A stretch of 64,000 nucleotides of DNA from positions 5,198,501 through 5,262,500 of the forward strand of contig NZ_CP159253.1 of assembly GCF_040438645.1 (NCBI RefSeq), read 5' to 3'. Positions 28,330 through 35,892 of this stretch are shown here, piece after piece. This DNA is from Mesorhizobium sp. WSM2240 (GTDB lineage: Bacteria; Pseudomonadota; Alphaproteobacteria; Rhizobiales; Rhizobiaceae). The notes beneath the pieces are model-generated. The model was not told the origin of the DNA. It ran no database searches and worked only from the letters and a program-made list of their open reading frames with translations. The translations under genes and the position numbers were made by a program. Position 1 is the first letter of the stretch; every line of letters starts with the position of its first letter.

Positions 28330-29520
28330 TCACGCGACCTGCAACACTGGATCGAATGCAGTGGAACCGGCCAGCGCCTTCAGCCTGTCGACCAGCGCCC
28401 GGCAATCGCGGAGATCGCAAGCCCATGTCCCGCGATCCTCGGCCAGGATCTTCTGGCGGGCGGCCGCATAGCTGCCGGCATCCATGCCGGCGAGACGCTC
28501 GGCCAACTCCGGAACCGAAGCGTAGTCGAGCAGCACGCCCATGTGGCGATCGGCTAGGAACCGCCCCGTTTCGGTCTGACGCATGGCGATCGGAACCGCG
28601 CCATAGAGGCAGCCTTCGTAAAGCCGGTTGGGCAGCAGCCAGGATGAATTCAGCCCTTCCTCGAAGAAATCGATGGCCCAGGAAAAATGCACTCGACCAT
28701 AGATTCGGGCGAGGTCTTCCGGGTTGCGATAGACGCCTTCGAAGCGGATATGCGGCTCGGCGTCGACAAAGGCGTCGAAATCGGGAAATTCGGAATAGGC
28801 CGGGCGGCCGCGCAGGACGACCTCGTACCGACCTCCCATTCGCCGTGTGAAGTCGGCAAGCAAATTCAGCGATTTACGGCAGCGCAACGCGCCGAACCAG
28901 CCGATCGTCCGTGGCTCGCCCGAACCGGCAATTTCGGGGCTCTTCACGTCGACAGGCCGGTCCGCAAGTTCCAGCACCTTATTGTGCAGCAGCATGACGG
29001 GTGCGTCGATCTGGCCGAGACGCTGAAAATAATCGTGGACAAATGCGGGCGAACTCGTCACCAGGAGCGCGGCATCCCTGCCAAGCGCCCGTTCGGCGCT
29101 GCGCATCGCTTTCGAGATATTGTTCTGTCCGAGCAATAGGCGGTGGATGTCGAGGCATTCATAAACGACAGGAATATCGGCTGAGAGCAGCGTCTTGGCC
29201 CGCTTCGCCAGCGCCAGCATTTCAAGATTGCGGCCAATGATAATGTCCGGCTTCGGAATGCCTTTCAGCTTGGCCCGCAGCGACAACGCAGCCTTGGCGA
29301 TCGCGACAAGCCGCTGCGCAAATTTGCCGTCTTTGGTTGGCCCCAGATCGATCGGCGAAAGCCCGTCAACAGCGGCGGTCTCCGGGTGCACGGTCCGGCG
29401 GAAGCCGGCCAGCGTTACCTTGGCGCCTCCCGCCTGAAGCATGATCACCCGACGGCGCACGGCCGGATCGGAGAGATCGTGCACGAGATAAAGAACGTGC
29501 AGCATGGACATCACCCGCAT
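28330..29520 (-). CDS. exoL: ExoL-like glycosyltransferase
   Basis: About 396 residues with GT-B glycosyltransferase features: an N-terminal MLHVLYLVHDLSDPAVRRRV, a middle TIGWFGALRCRKSLNLL that starts the second Rossmann-like half, and late RLYEGCLYGAVPIAMRQTETG, typical of nucleotide-binding loops in GT4-like enzymes. ExoL of Sinorhizobium adds an early glucose to the octasaccharide. The frame is open to 29673 but overlaps exoK there. ATGs at 29520, 29511 and 29505 are all possible, with weak ribosome sites. Position between exoA and exoK fixes the name. Confidence 0.87.
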   Translation of the reverse strand: MRVMSMLHVLYLVHDLSDPAVRRRVIMLQAGGAKVTLAGFRRTVHPETAAVDGLSPIDLGPTKDGKFAQRLVAIAKAALSLRAKLKGIPKPDIIIGRNLEMLALAKRAKTLLSADIPVVYECLDIHRLLLGQNNISKAMRSAERALGRDAALLVTSSPAFVHDYFQRLGQIDAPVMLLHNKVLELADRPVDVKSPEIAGSGEPRTIGWFGALRCRKSLNLLADFTRRMGGRYEVVLRGRPAYSEFPDFDAFVDAEPHIRFEGVYRNPEDLARIYGRVHFSWAIDFFEEGLNSSWLLPNRLYEGCLYGAVPIAMRQTETGRFLADRHMGVLLDYASVPELAERLAGMDAGSYAAARQKILAEDRGTWACDLRDCRALVDRLKALAGSTAFDPVLQVA

Positions 29521-29528
29521 GCCGCCCG

Positions 29529-30350
29529 TCAATCCAGCTTGCAAGCAATGGATTCGGGAAACTGGCAGGCCTCGCCGGCCGCGGTGAACGCGACTCGATC
29601 GATTTCCGCTGCAACCGGAGCCCCGGGATCGGCAAACGTACCCATCCACGATTTCAGCGTGTCGCTGCCCCACAGGCTGATGTAGATTTTGGAGGCATGG
29701 CTCGGCAGTTTGGCCGGGTCGGTCGCTTCGCCGACGAGTTCGCCGTTCACATACCAGGTGATGCGGTCCTTCTCCCAGACGAAGGCATAATCGTTGAAGC
29801 CCTGGTCGGCGCCCCTTGGGACATCCACGAGCTTTTCCTCGCCGACGTTCTTGCCGTCGACATACTGGTTGATCTGCACCTTCGAGGGGTTCTTGCCGAG
29901 AACTTCGAAATCGATCTCGTCATGCGGCTGCTTGTGGACGGGCCCGATATAGGTGAAGAAGCCGGTGTTCAGGCCTGATCCGGCAGCGGCTTTCATACGG
30001 ATTTCATAGGTGCCGTAGCCGAAGCGCTTGTTGGTCTGGACTTCCCCGCAGACATAGTCGCGATCTTTCAGCGGCTGTTTGGCGAAGCCGAGCCGAAGCG
30101 TGCCGTCGGCTATCTTCACCTGGTCCTTCGACCACGTGCAATTCTGATGATCGCCATTCGACCAGCCATCGGAAACGTACCAGTGCTTCCTGTCCAGGCC
30201 GTCGAAATTCTCGACGAAGGATTTTCCCGGAGCGGGCTCTTGCGCCAGCGAAATGGTCGGATTGCATGCGGATGAGATAAGCAGAACTCCGACGCCGAAG
30301 ATGAGGGAATTGAGATTGATTTTTGTCGTGTTGGTCGCGTTTAAAATCAC
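29529..30350 (-). CDS. exoK: ExoK-like endo-beta-glycanase (GH16)
   Basis: Secreted family-16 glycoside hydrolase that cleaves nascent succinoglycan-type polymer and so lowers its molecular weight. The catalytic GH16 motif is HDEIDFEVLG (nucleophile and acid Glu). GYGTYEIRMKAAAGSGLNTGFFTY and YAFVWEKDRITWYVNGELVG are typical flanking strands. A signal sequence (NSLIFGVGVLLISSACNPTISLAQ) is present. GTG 30350 is preferred, as CAGGTGG lies eight bases upstream; a GTG at 30362 adds four residues. A small dyad CAGCA-AAA-TGCTG at 30405-30417 lies upstream and could be an operator. Confidence 0.93.
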   Translation of the reverse strand: MILNATNTTKINLNSLIFGVGVLLISSACNPTISLAQEPAPGKSFVENFDGLDRKHWYVSDGWSNGDHQNCTWSKDQVKIADGTLRLGFAKQPLKDRDYVCGEVQTNKRFGYGTYEIRMKAAAGSGLNTGFFTYIGPVHKQPHDEIDFEVLGKNPSKVQINQYVDGKNVGEEKLVDVPRGADQGFNDYAFVWEKDRITWYVNGELVGEATDPAKLPSHASKIYISLWGSDTLKSWMGTFADPGAPVAAEIDRVAFTAAGEACQFPESIACKLD

Positions 30351-30504
30351 GTGGCCTACCACCTGTATCTTGGCGGCGTCCTCCCAACGCCGCTGTCTAC
30401 ATCACAGCAAAATGCTGCACTGCACATAGACCGAGGGCAAGATCAGAATGTGACGCTCGCCTGCGATTCCCGGGTGGTCGGCGGTAACTTTTTGTGAGCG
30501 TCCG

Positions 30505-30888
30505 TTAAGCCCGGCTCGCGCGCGCTTCGGCGGCGGAAAGGCTCTCGCCAGCGTTCTCTTGGGAAAATGCCTCCACCTGGCCGTAGAGATCGGTAACGAA
30601 ACCGATCTGCTTCTCCAGCGATTGGATACGTCCCCTGTAGCGGATCATCGTGTCGGTCATGTCGTCGATCTTCGATGACATTGCGGCCCCGACACGATCG
30701 TTTTCCAGCGCCTGTTGGGAAAAGGCGGCGTCGGCGGCCACCTTTTCATAGCGGTCGCGAAGTCCGTTTCGCTCGCGCTCCATTTCGGCGCGAAGGTCCT
30801 CGATCATCCGATTGAGCCTCTGCAATCGGCCCGCATCGGTTTCGCGGTCCCGATTCGGGTTTCGGGTTTGAAAGCGGAACAGGGCCAT
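30505..30888 (-). CDS. Small coiled-coil protein of unknown function within the exo cluster
   Basis: A 127-residue soluble, strongly helical protein. Residues 20-50 (RLQRLNRMIEDLRAEMERER) and 70-105 (SSKIDDMTDTMIRYRGRIQS) have heptad patterns typical of coiled coils. AAAGGATCGAATCAA precedes the ATG. No family recognised. It occupies the place where Sinorhizobium carries exoH-exoI-exoT, and is on the same strand as exoK. Whether it takes part in EPS synthesis is unknown. Confidence 0.75.
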   Translation of the reverse strand: MALFRFQTRNPNRDRETDAGRLQRLNRMIEDLRAEMERERNGLRDRYEKVAADAAFSQQALENDRVGAAMSSKIDDMTDTMIRYRGRIQSLEKQIGFVTDLYGQVEAFSQENAGESLSAAEARASRA

Positions 30889-31219
30889 TTGATTCGATCC
30901 TTTGTAGTGTCTTGCCGATGAAATCTGTCGGTGATCTTGTGTGACGCGCTACCCGGCAATTGCGACCGCATCCACCCCCTTGCGGTAGACGATAGGAGCG
31001 AGAAGCGGCACGGTGACAAACTTCAGCCCGAATATGGTTGTCTTGGACGGGGCGCTCCAGCCGACATTATTCGTTACAGTTTTCAGGTAATTGCACGTGG
31101 CATGGACGAGCACCGTATTTTCATGGGTGAGTCTTGTCCTCATCCGGACCCCGAAATGGGCCGCCGATCGGAACGTCATCAATAGCCCGCGAGCCTCCTA
31201 AAATTTCATAAGGCGCAAA
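30889..31219. other. Divergent intergenic region between the coiled-coil gene and exoW
   Basis: 331 bases with no convincing gene. A 77-codon minus-strand frame (30949-31182) has no proper ribosome site and no recognisable content. The segment must hold the divergent promoters for the coiled-coil gene/exoK side and for exoW-exoV. The right half is relatively AT-rich (CATTATTCGTTACAGTTTTC at 31064). I could not pick out a reliable -35/-10 pair. In related genomes the exoI-exoT genes would be expected near here; no remnant is seen. Confidence 0.5.
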
Positions 31220-32179
31220 ATGACGAAGTGTACAGTCATCATTCCCTACTATCAGCGAGAGCCCGGCATACTGAGCCGGGCATTGAGGTCGGTGTTCGCG
31301 CAGTCGCATCCGTATTTTGATGTAATCGTCGTCGACGACGCCTCGCCATCGCCTGTCGAGGCTGACCTGGAGGCGTATTCGCTGGCCGAACGGGCTAGGA
31401 TAACCGTGATAAAACAACCGAATGCCGGTCCCGGCGGAGCGCGCAACATGGGCCTCGACCATGTGCCCGCGGACAGCGCCTATGCAGCTTTTCTCGATTC
31501 GGACGACGAATGGACGCCCGATCATCTGAAGAACGCGGTCGCCGGCCTGTCACTTTTTGATGCAGACTGTTACTGGGCCTCGATCACGGGCGGCGAAGAA
31601 TTCCACTATCACTTCGGAGTGTCGGCGCTGGCCGAAGTAACCACGGTCAATCGGCTTTCCGGCGAGCCGCCACTGGTGGAAATCCCGAACCTCGCCGGCG
31701 TGATGCTGAAAAACTGGAGCTTTCTCCACCTCTCCTGCATGGTCATCGGCAAGGATCTGTTTCGTAAGGTCCGTTTCGAAGCGGCCTTGCGGCTGGCAGC
31801 CGAGGACGTCCTGTTCTTTTACGACTGCGTTCGCGGCGCGAAACGCGTCATACTCAGCGACGGCGTAGGCGCCACCCGCGGCGAGGGCATCAACATCTTT
31901 CACGGCCTCGACAGCGATTCGCCGCTCTTTCTCAAGCAGCAGTTCAACACCTGGGTCGCTCTCGACCGCCTTGAGAGCCGCTTTTCCCACGGGCCGGAAG
32001 ACAAAGCCTCGATCGAGGCCTACAAGCAGACGGCGCGCCGCCAGGCACTGTGGGGGCAGATGCGGCTGGTTCGCCGGCGCAAGGTGCCTCAGTTCGGGCT
32101 TCTGGCCGAATGGGCCTGGCGCGATCCCAAAATCCTGCGCAGCGCGGTGGAACTCGCCGTCGCCAAGATCTCCCGATAA
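31220..32179 (+). CDS. exoW: ExoW-like family 2 glycosyltransferase
   Basis: A 319-residue GT2 enzyme. The start MTKCTVIIPYYQREPGILSRAL is characteristic of ExoW, which in Sinorhizobium adds the beta-1,3-linked glucose late in side-chain assembly. VIVVDDASPSP and AFLDSDDEWTPDHL supply the acidic donor-site residues, and AAEDVLFFYDCVRG the catalytic ED. AAGGCGCAAA precedes the ATG. exoV follows after 12 bases on the same strand, as expected, since ExoW adds the sugar that ExoV decorates. Confidence 0.92.
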   Translation: MTKCTVIIPYYQREPGILSRALRSVFAQSHPYFDVIVVDDASPSPVEADLEAYSLAERARITVIKQPNAGPGGARNMGLDHVPADSAYAAFLDSDDEWTPDHLKNAVAGLSLFDADCYWASITGGEEFHYHFGVSALAEVTTVNRLSGEPPLVEIPNLAGVMLKNWSFLHLSCMVIGKDLFRKVRFEAALRLAAEDVLFFYDCVRGAKRVILSDGVGATRGEGINIFHGLDSDSPLFLKQQFNTWVALDRLESRFSHGPEDKASIEAYKQTARRQALWGQMRLVRRRKVPQFGLLAEWAWRDPKILRSAVELAVAKISR

Positions 32180-32191
32180 CGAGGAAACCAC

Positions 32192-33142
32192 ATGCAGCCT
32201 TATTATTGGGAATCTGCCCACGGCAATTTTGGCGACGACCTTAATCTCTGGCTCTGGGATTTCCTTCTCCCCGGCTTTCGCGAGGTTCACTCCGAAATAC
32301 TGCTCGTCGGCGTAGGCACCGTTCTCAACGAGGTGCTGCTGCCGAAAGGAACACGCAAACTCGTCGTCGGCAGCGGCTTCGGATACGGCAAGCTGCCGGA
32401 TTTTTCAGACGCGTCCGAGTGGGATATCCGCTGCGTCCGCGGCCCGCTGACTGCAGGGAAGCTCGGCCTCGACGCCAGCCTCGGCATCGTCGATCCGGCG
32501 GTCATGGTCGCCGACATGCCGGAGTTCGCCAACCTGCCCAAGACCGAGGACGCGATCTTCATCCCGCACTGGGAATCGGCGATCGGCGGCATCTGGCCGA
32601 AGGTCTGCAAGGCTGCCGGTCTCGTCTATGTGAACCCCTGCGGCGAAGCGAAATCCGTGATTCGGGCAATCGCCCAATCGCGGTTGGTGGTCGCCGAATC
32701 CATGCATGCGGCCATACTTGCCGACGCCTTCCGCGTTCCCTGGGTAGCCGTCAGCACTTCGCGGAGCATCAACAGCTTCAAATGGCAGGATTGGGCGGCG
32801 ACTGTCGACGTCACCTATAGCCCTCGCCACGTGCCGGTTTCCACACGGGCCGAGGCGATCGTCAAGGGCGCGCGCTTTTGGGGTGTGGAGTTCGGCAATA
32901 GGGATCCGCTGCCCGATGATCCCAACAAGCGTAGCTTCGACGAGAGCCTCGTCATGGCGCGCAGCGATCCTCGCCCGTCAGCGCTCCGCACGGCGGCAAA
33001 GCAGATGTTGGCGGCGCCGTCCACATTTGCGCTGCGCCAGGCGCGCAAGGCTGAGCCGCAGTTGAGCGCAGACGGCGCACTGGCCGGGCGCAAGGAGCGC
33101 TTTCGTGAGGTCCTTGCCGGAATACGCCGCGATTATTTTTGA
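32192..33142 (+). CDS. exoV: ExoV-like polysaccharide pyruvyltransferase
   Basis: Adds a pyruvyl ketal from phosphoenolpyruvate to the terminal glucose of the repeat-unit side chain. The 316-residue protein begins YYWESAHGNFGDDLNLWLW, the NFGDDL motif of polysaccharide pyruvyl transferases. It continues with VGVGTVLNE, VVGSGFGYG, IRCVRGPLTAGKLGL and AESMHAAILADAFRVPWVAV, the conserved SxHaai segment. GAGGAAACCAC precedes the ATG. Its last 10 bases overlap the end of convergent exoU. Confidence 0.95.
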   Translation: MQPYYWESAHGNFGDDLNLWLWDFLLPGFREVHSEILLVGVGTVLNEVLLPKGTRKLVVGSGFGYGKLPDFSDASEWDIRCVRGPLTAGKLGLDASLGIVDPAVMVADMPEFANLPKTEDAIFIPHWESAIGGIWPKVCKAAGLVYVNPCGEAKSVIRAIAQSRLVVAESMHAAILADAFRVPWVAVSTSRSINSFKWQDWAATVDVTYSPRHVPVSTRAEAIVKGARFWGVEFGNRDPLPDDPNKRSFDESLVMARSDPRPSALRTAAKQMLAAPSTFALRQARKAEPQLSADGALAGRKERFREVLAGIRRDYF

Positions 33143-34134
33143 GCGGGCGTCGCGGGCAGCAGATAGCGGAGCGTTGCGGGTTCCACTATGTCCGCTTTGC
33201 GGCGCGCCTTGAAGGCTGCGAGCTTGTCGGCCGCCACACCGCCGGCGATCGCCGGCATCGCGGAAGGGTTCGCCAGGGCATAGAGCCCCGCGCGCCAGAT
33301 TCCCGCCTCGGCTTTGATGTCGAGGAAATGGCGCAGTTCATAGCGCCCGCGAACATGGCGTTCGTGCCTGCGGAGCGCGGCGGCGCCCTCCTTCGGCAGG
33401 CCGGGTGTGGCGAGGATTGCCCGATCGGCCTCGTACAACCGTTTCAGGTCGAGCGTTCTGTGCCTGCCGCTTAGCGAATCAGGCCGAATGACTGCGCCAT
33501 AGCCACATCCATGAACGATCTTGTAGCGCGCGCCGTTCACCAGCGCCCGTGCATAGAGGTCGTAGTCCTCGCCGAGCCGCAATTCCTCTTTGTAGCGAAG
33601 TCCGTGGCTGTCGAGAAAGGATCGCCGCATGACGGGCTTGAGGAAACCGATCTCGCCGCGTGAGGCGCCGCGCCTGGAAATATTGCCCTCTATGAAGCCG
33701 TGAAGGTCGAGAAGAAGCGGCGCCGATTCGAATTCCGGCACGGCGGGTTCAGCCACGCTGCCCCTTCCATCGATGAAGACGATATTGTCGGCGACGAAGT
33801 CCCAGTCATCCTCTCCGATTAGCCTGTCGAAACGACCGGCCAGAAAGAAATCGTCGGCGTCCAGTATAGCGATCAGCGGGGCGGACGAATGGGCGATTGC
33901 ATGGTTTCTGGCGAAAGCCGGGCCCCTGTTGGCCTCGAGCGAAAGAACCCGCAGGCGGCCGCTGCCGTCATCCGCCGCCCGCGCCGCTTCCGCCGTTCCG
34001 TCCGTCGATCCGTCGTCGATAACAACAACTTCGGCGACCCGACCCTCCCGCAGCCCCGATCGGATGGCGCGCGCGATTGTGCCGGACGCATTTTTGGCGG
34101 CAATGATGACGCATACGCTGGCGGGGGATGTCAT
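33133..34134 (-). CDS. exoU: ExoU-like family 2 glycosyltransferase
   Basis: A 333-residue GT2 enzyme that in Sinorhizobium adds a beta-1,6-glucose to the side chain. VCVIIAAKNASGTIARAI and VVVIDDGSTDGTAEA open the domain. AILDADDFFLAGRFDRL carries the DxD-like acids, and LGEDYDLYARALVNGA the catalytic ED. GAGGTGTGA precedes the ATG. It is transcribed against exoV and in the same direction as exoX, matching the Sinorhizobium arrangement exoV>, <exoU, <exoX, exoY>. Confidence 0.9.
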   Translation of the reverse strand: MTSPASVCVIIAAKNASGTIARAIRSGLREGRVAEVVVIDDGSTDGTAEAARAADDGSGRLRVLSLEANRGPAFARNHAIAHSSAPLIAILDADDFFLAGRFDRLIGEDDWDFVADNIVFIDGRGSVAEPAVPEFESAPLLLDLHGFIEGNISRRGASRGEIGFLKPVMRRSFLDSHGLRYKEELRLGEDYDLYARALVNGARYKIVHGCGYGAVIRPDSLSGRHRTLDLKRLYEADRAILATPGLPKEGAAALRRHERHVRGRYELRHFLDIKAEAGIWRAGLYALANPSAMPAIAGGVAADKLAAFKARRKADIVEPATLRYLLPATPAQK

Positions 34135-34279
34135 TCACACCTCATCGATCCGTTTCCAGAACAAACGCGCAGCGCGCGGCTGCGCATGGCCGGGTCGGCG
34201 GGCTCCGCCTATCGGCTTGAATTGGAAAGTGGATTGTTCGCAACTGCGAAAGGCGATTTCATGACAGGCGAGAGATCGC

Positions 34280-34576
34280 CTACAGATGGCCTGAGCGCGG
34301 TACTCCGGGGATCTGCCTCACCTTGCCGGCGGGGTGGTCTTCTTTCGGCAAATTCTGCAAGGCTTCATCCTTTGCCGCGCTCTCTTCATGCTTGGCGTTG
34401 CCGGCAGATCGCCACACCAGGAACAGCACTGCGGCGAAATAACCGACCTGCAGCAAGACAGCGCAGATCAAGGTTTGAATAAACGTCGTCCACAGCGATT
34501 GCGTGATCACATAGGTAGTGATCGCAAACACCAGCAGCACTCCAATAAGGCCGCGTAGAAAGAGCACGAAGGACAT
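34280..34576 (-). CDS. exoX: ExoX/SyrA-type exopolysaccharide production repressor
   Basis: A 98-residue inner-membrane protein that antagonises ExoY and so throttles EPS synthesis. Two TM helices occupy residues 4-24 (VLFLRGLIGVLLVFAITTYV) and 33-55 (TFIQTLICAVLLQVGYFAAV). The polar C-terminus ends with VRQIPGVPRSGHL. Length and segment order match the SyrA/ExoX family. AGGATAAAA precedes the ATG, overlapping the end of a possible 14-codon leader ORF. It diverges from exoY across 611 bases. Confidence 0.9.
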   Translation of the reverse strand: MSFVLFLRGLIGVLLVFAITTYVITQSLWTTFIQTLICAVLLQVGYFAAVLFLVWRSAGNAKHEESAAKDEALQNLPKEDHPAGKVRQIPGVPRSGHL

Positions 34577-34578
34577 TT

Positions 34579-34623
34579 TTATCCTGTCGCGCCGTTCACA
34601 CGCAGTTCTGCGTTCATAATCAT
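34579..34623 (-). CDS. Possible 14-codon leader ORF upstream of exoX
   Basis: ATG ATT ATG AAC GCA GAA then eight more codons and TAA (peptide MIMNAELRVNGATG), preceded by a strong Shine-Dalgarno GGGAGGA ten bases upstream. Its stop lies two bases before the exoX ATG, and the exoX ribosome site (AGGA) is inside its last codons. Translation of the leader would therefore control access to, or be coupled with, exoX initiation. It may be chance; the good ribosome site and exact fit to exoX are the reasons to list it. Confidence 0.4.
   Translation of the reverse strand: MIMNAELRVNGATG
34600..34613. promoter_or_regulatory. Dyad ACGCAG-TT-CTGCGT just upstream of exoX
   Basis: A perfect 6-bp inverted repeat with a 2-base centre, 24-37 bases before the exoX ATG and inside the leader ORF. 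At DNA level it could be a repressor operator; at RNA level the loop would be too short for a stable hairpin. No known regulator consensus was matched. Confidence 0.35.
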
Positions 34624-35035
34624 GCGCAAAATTCCTCCCGCCGAAGCGTCCTAGCCCTCGGCGATCAAAATCTCCGGGTTTTTCGAGGGCCAAGCGCCAA
34701 TACCAAACCGCGCAAGGACATTTATATTGATCCGAAAGGGCATAGGCAACACAGCGCGTTTTCCTTCGCGGGGCTCCGCCGAGCCTCCATTGGTCACACC
34801 AATTCATATTGCAGCGCAACTATGGCTTAGCGGCCGCCTCTCTCTGAAGAAAATTCAGGAAATTCAACTGGAAGAATTATTCAGAAAATGTTCAGTTAAT
34901 TTGGACAAATTCGAACTATGCCTGACAACAATTTTGGCTATGCAAACAAGCTTACGAATTTTTGCTATAGCAGTTGTCGCTGAAATAAATCTGTATTTTA
35001 AGAGACGAATATGCGAAACCTCTGATTATCGCCGC

Positions 35036-35056
35036 TTTGTGACCAACTGTCACAAA
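35036..35056. promoter_or_regulatory. Perfect 8-bp palindrome upstream of exoY
   Basis: TTTGTGAC, spacer CAACT, GTCACAAA: a perfect 21-base dyad, 132-152 bases upstream of the exoY ATG and at the edge of the AT-rich block. It resembles a CRP/FNR-type operator (TGTGA...TCACA), but the spacing between these cores is seven bases rather than six. It is a candidate operator for exoY or exoX control. Confidence 0.5.
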
Positions 35057-35187
35057 ATATGATCTGCCGATAGTTCATCGTCCAAATTTCATCACAGACA
35101 TGACACATCCCTCGGGCTATTGATTTTGTCATGTTGCGCTGCAGCATTTCGCATTGTCCCGACGCTTTTTCATCGTGGAGCAGCAAA

Positions 35188-35868
35188 ATGAAATATCCTG
35201 CCAGTTTGGCCAATTTATCATACCGGCTCCGATCGGCTTCCGAGCATCAGCCGCCGATAGGTGGGACGATCAAACGCGGATTCGACATTTTCAGCGCCGC
35301 GACCGGAATTCTCCTGCTGAGCCCGCTGTTCCTTATGCTTGCGATGCTGGTCAAGTTTTCGGACGGCGGTCGCGTGTTCTACGGCCACAGCCGGATCGGC
35401 CGGAACGGCGATGTTTTTCAGTGCCTCAAATTCCGAACCATGGTGGAAAATGGCGACGAGGTTCTTGCTGCCCATTTCGCCAGGTATCCGCAAAGCCGCG
35501 AGGAATGGTTCGCCACCCGCAAGCTGCAGAATGATCCGCGCGTGACTCGCGTCGGTGCGGTGCTGCGCAAGCTCAGCCTCGACGAGTTGCCCCAGATGTT
35601 CAACATCCTGCGCGGCGATATGAGCATCGTCGGCCCCAGACCGGTGGTGAAGGACGAACTCGAACTCTACGGCCCGGCTGCGGACTACTATCTGAAATCG
35701 CGCCCGGGCCTGACCGGGCTTTGGCAGGTCAGCGGCCGCAATGATGTGTCCTATGGCACGCGCGTCGCCTTCGACCGGCATTATGTCGAGAACTGGTCGT
35801 TCATTTTCGACCTCAAGATCATCGTCAAAACGGTTCCGGCCGTCTTCTCGTCCCGCGGCAGCTACTGA
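35188..35868 (+). CDS. exoY: ExoY undecaprenyl-phosphate galactose phosphotransferase
   Basis: Priming sugar transferase that moves galactose-1-phosphate from UDP-galactose to undecaprenyl phosphate, starting each EPS repeat. It has 226 residues with one N-terminal TM hairpin (GFDIFSAATGILLLSPLFLM) and the catalytic bacterial sugar transferase domain: KFRTMV, RKLSLDELPQMFNILRGDMS (catalytic DE and RGDMS), VGPRPV and RPGLTGLWQVSGRND. The start MKYPASL at 35188 has GTGGAGCAGC upstream, and gives the same length as Sinorhizobium ExoY. First gene of exoYFQZ. Confidence 0.96.
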   Translation: MKYPASLANLSYRLRSASEHQPPIGGTIKRGFDIFSAATGILLLSPLFLMLAMLVKFSDGGRVFYGHSRIGRNGDVFQCLKFRTMVENGDEVLAAHFARYPQSREEWFATRKLQNDPRVTRVGAVLRKLSLDELPQMFNILRGDMSIVGPRPVVKDELELYGPAADYYLKSRPGLTGLWQVSGRNDVSYGTRVAFDRHYVENWSFIFDLKIIVKTVPAVFSSRGSY

Positions 35869-35892
35869 TTCTTGCTGCCAGAAAGGCTTGTC

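Larger units (their letters stand above)
34577..35187. other. exoX-exoY divergent control region, AT-rich
   Basis: 611 bases without a protein gene apart from a possible 14-codon leader ORF beside exoX. The left third is ordinary GC-rich DNA. About 34830-35060 is clearly AT-rich with many A/T runs (GAAATAAATCTGTATTTTAA, ACGAATTTTTGCTATAG), unlike anything else in the window. Two dyads are present: ACGCAG-TT-CTGCGT at 34600 and TTTGTGAC-N5-GTCACAAA at 35036. MucR-type zinc-finger regulators favour AT-rich sites and control exo genes in rhizobia, so this is the natural place for such control; no site can be named with certainty. Confidence 0.6.

Noticed and set aside
30949..31182. A 77-codon minus-strand frame between the coiled-coil gene and exoW
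   Set aside because: No recognisable content, and its only ribosome-like site is too far from the TTG/ATG; likely chance in a divergent promoter region.
35036..35056. The exoY upstream palindrome as a standard CRP site
   Set aside because: TGTGA and TCACA are separated by seven bases instead of six, so it does not fit the CRP consensus; kept only as an unassigned operator candidate.
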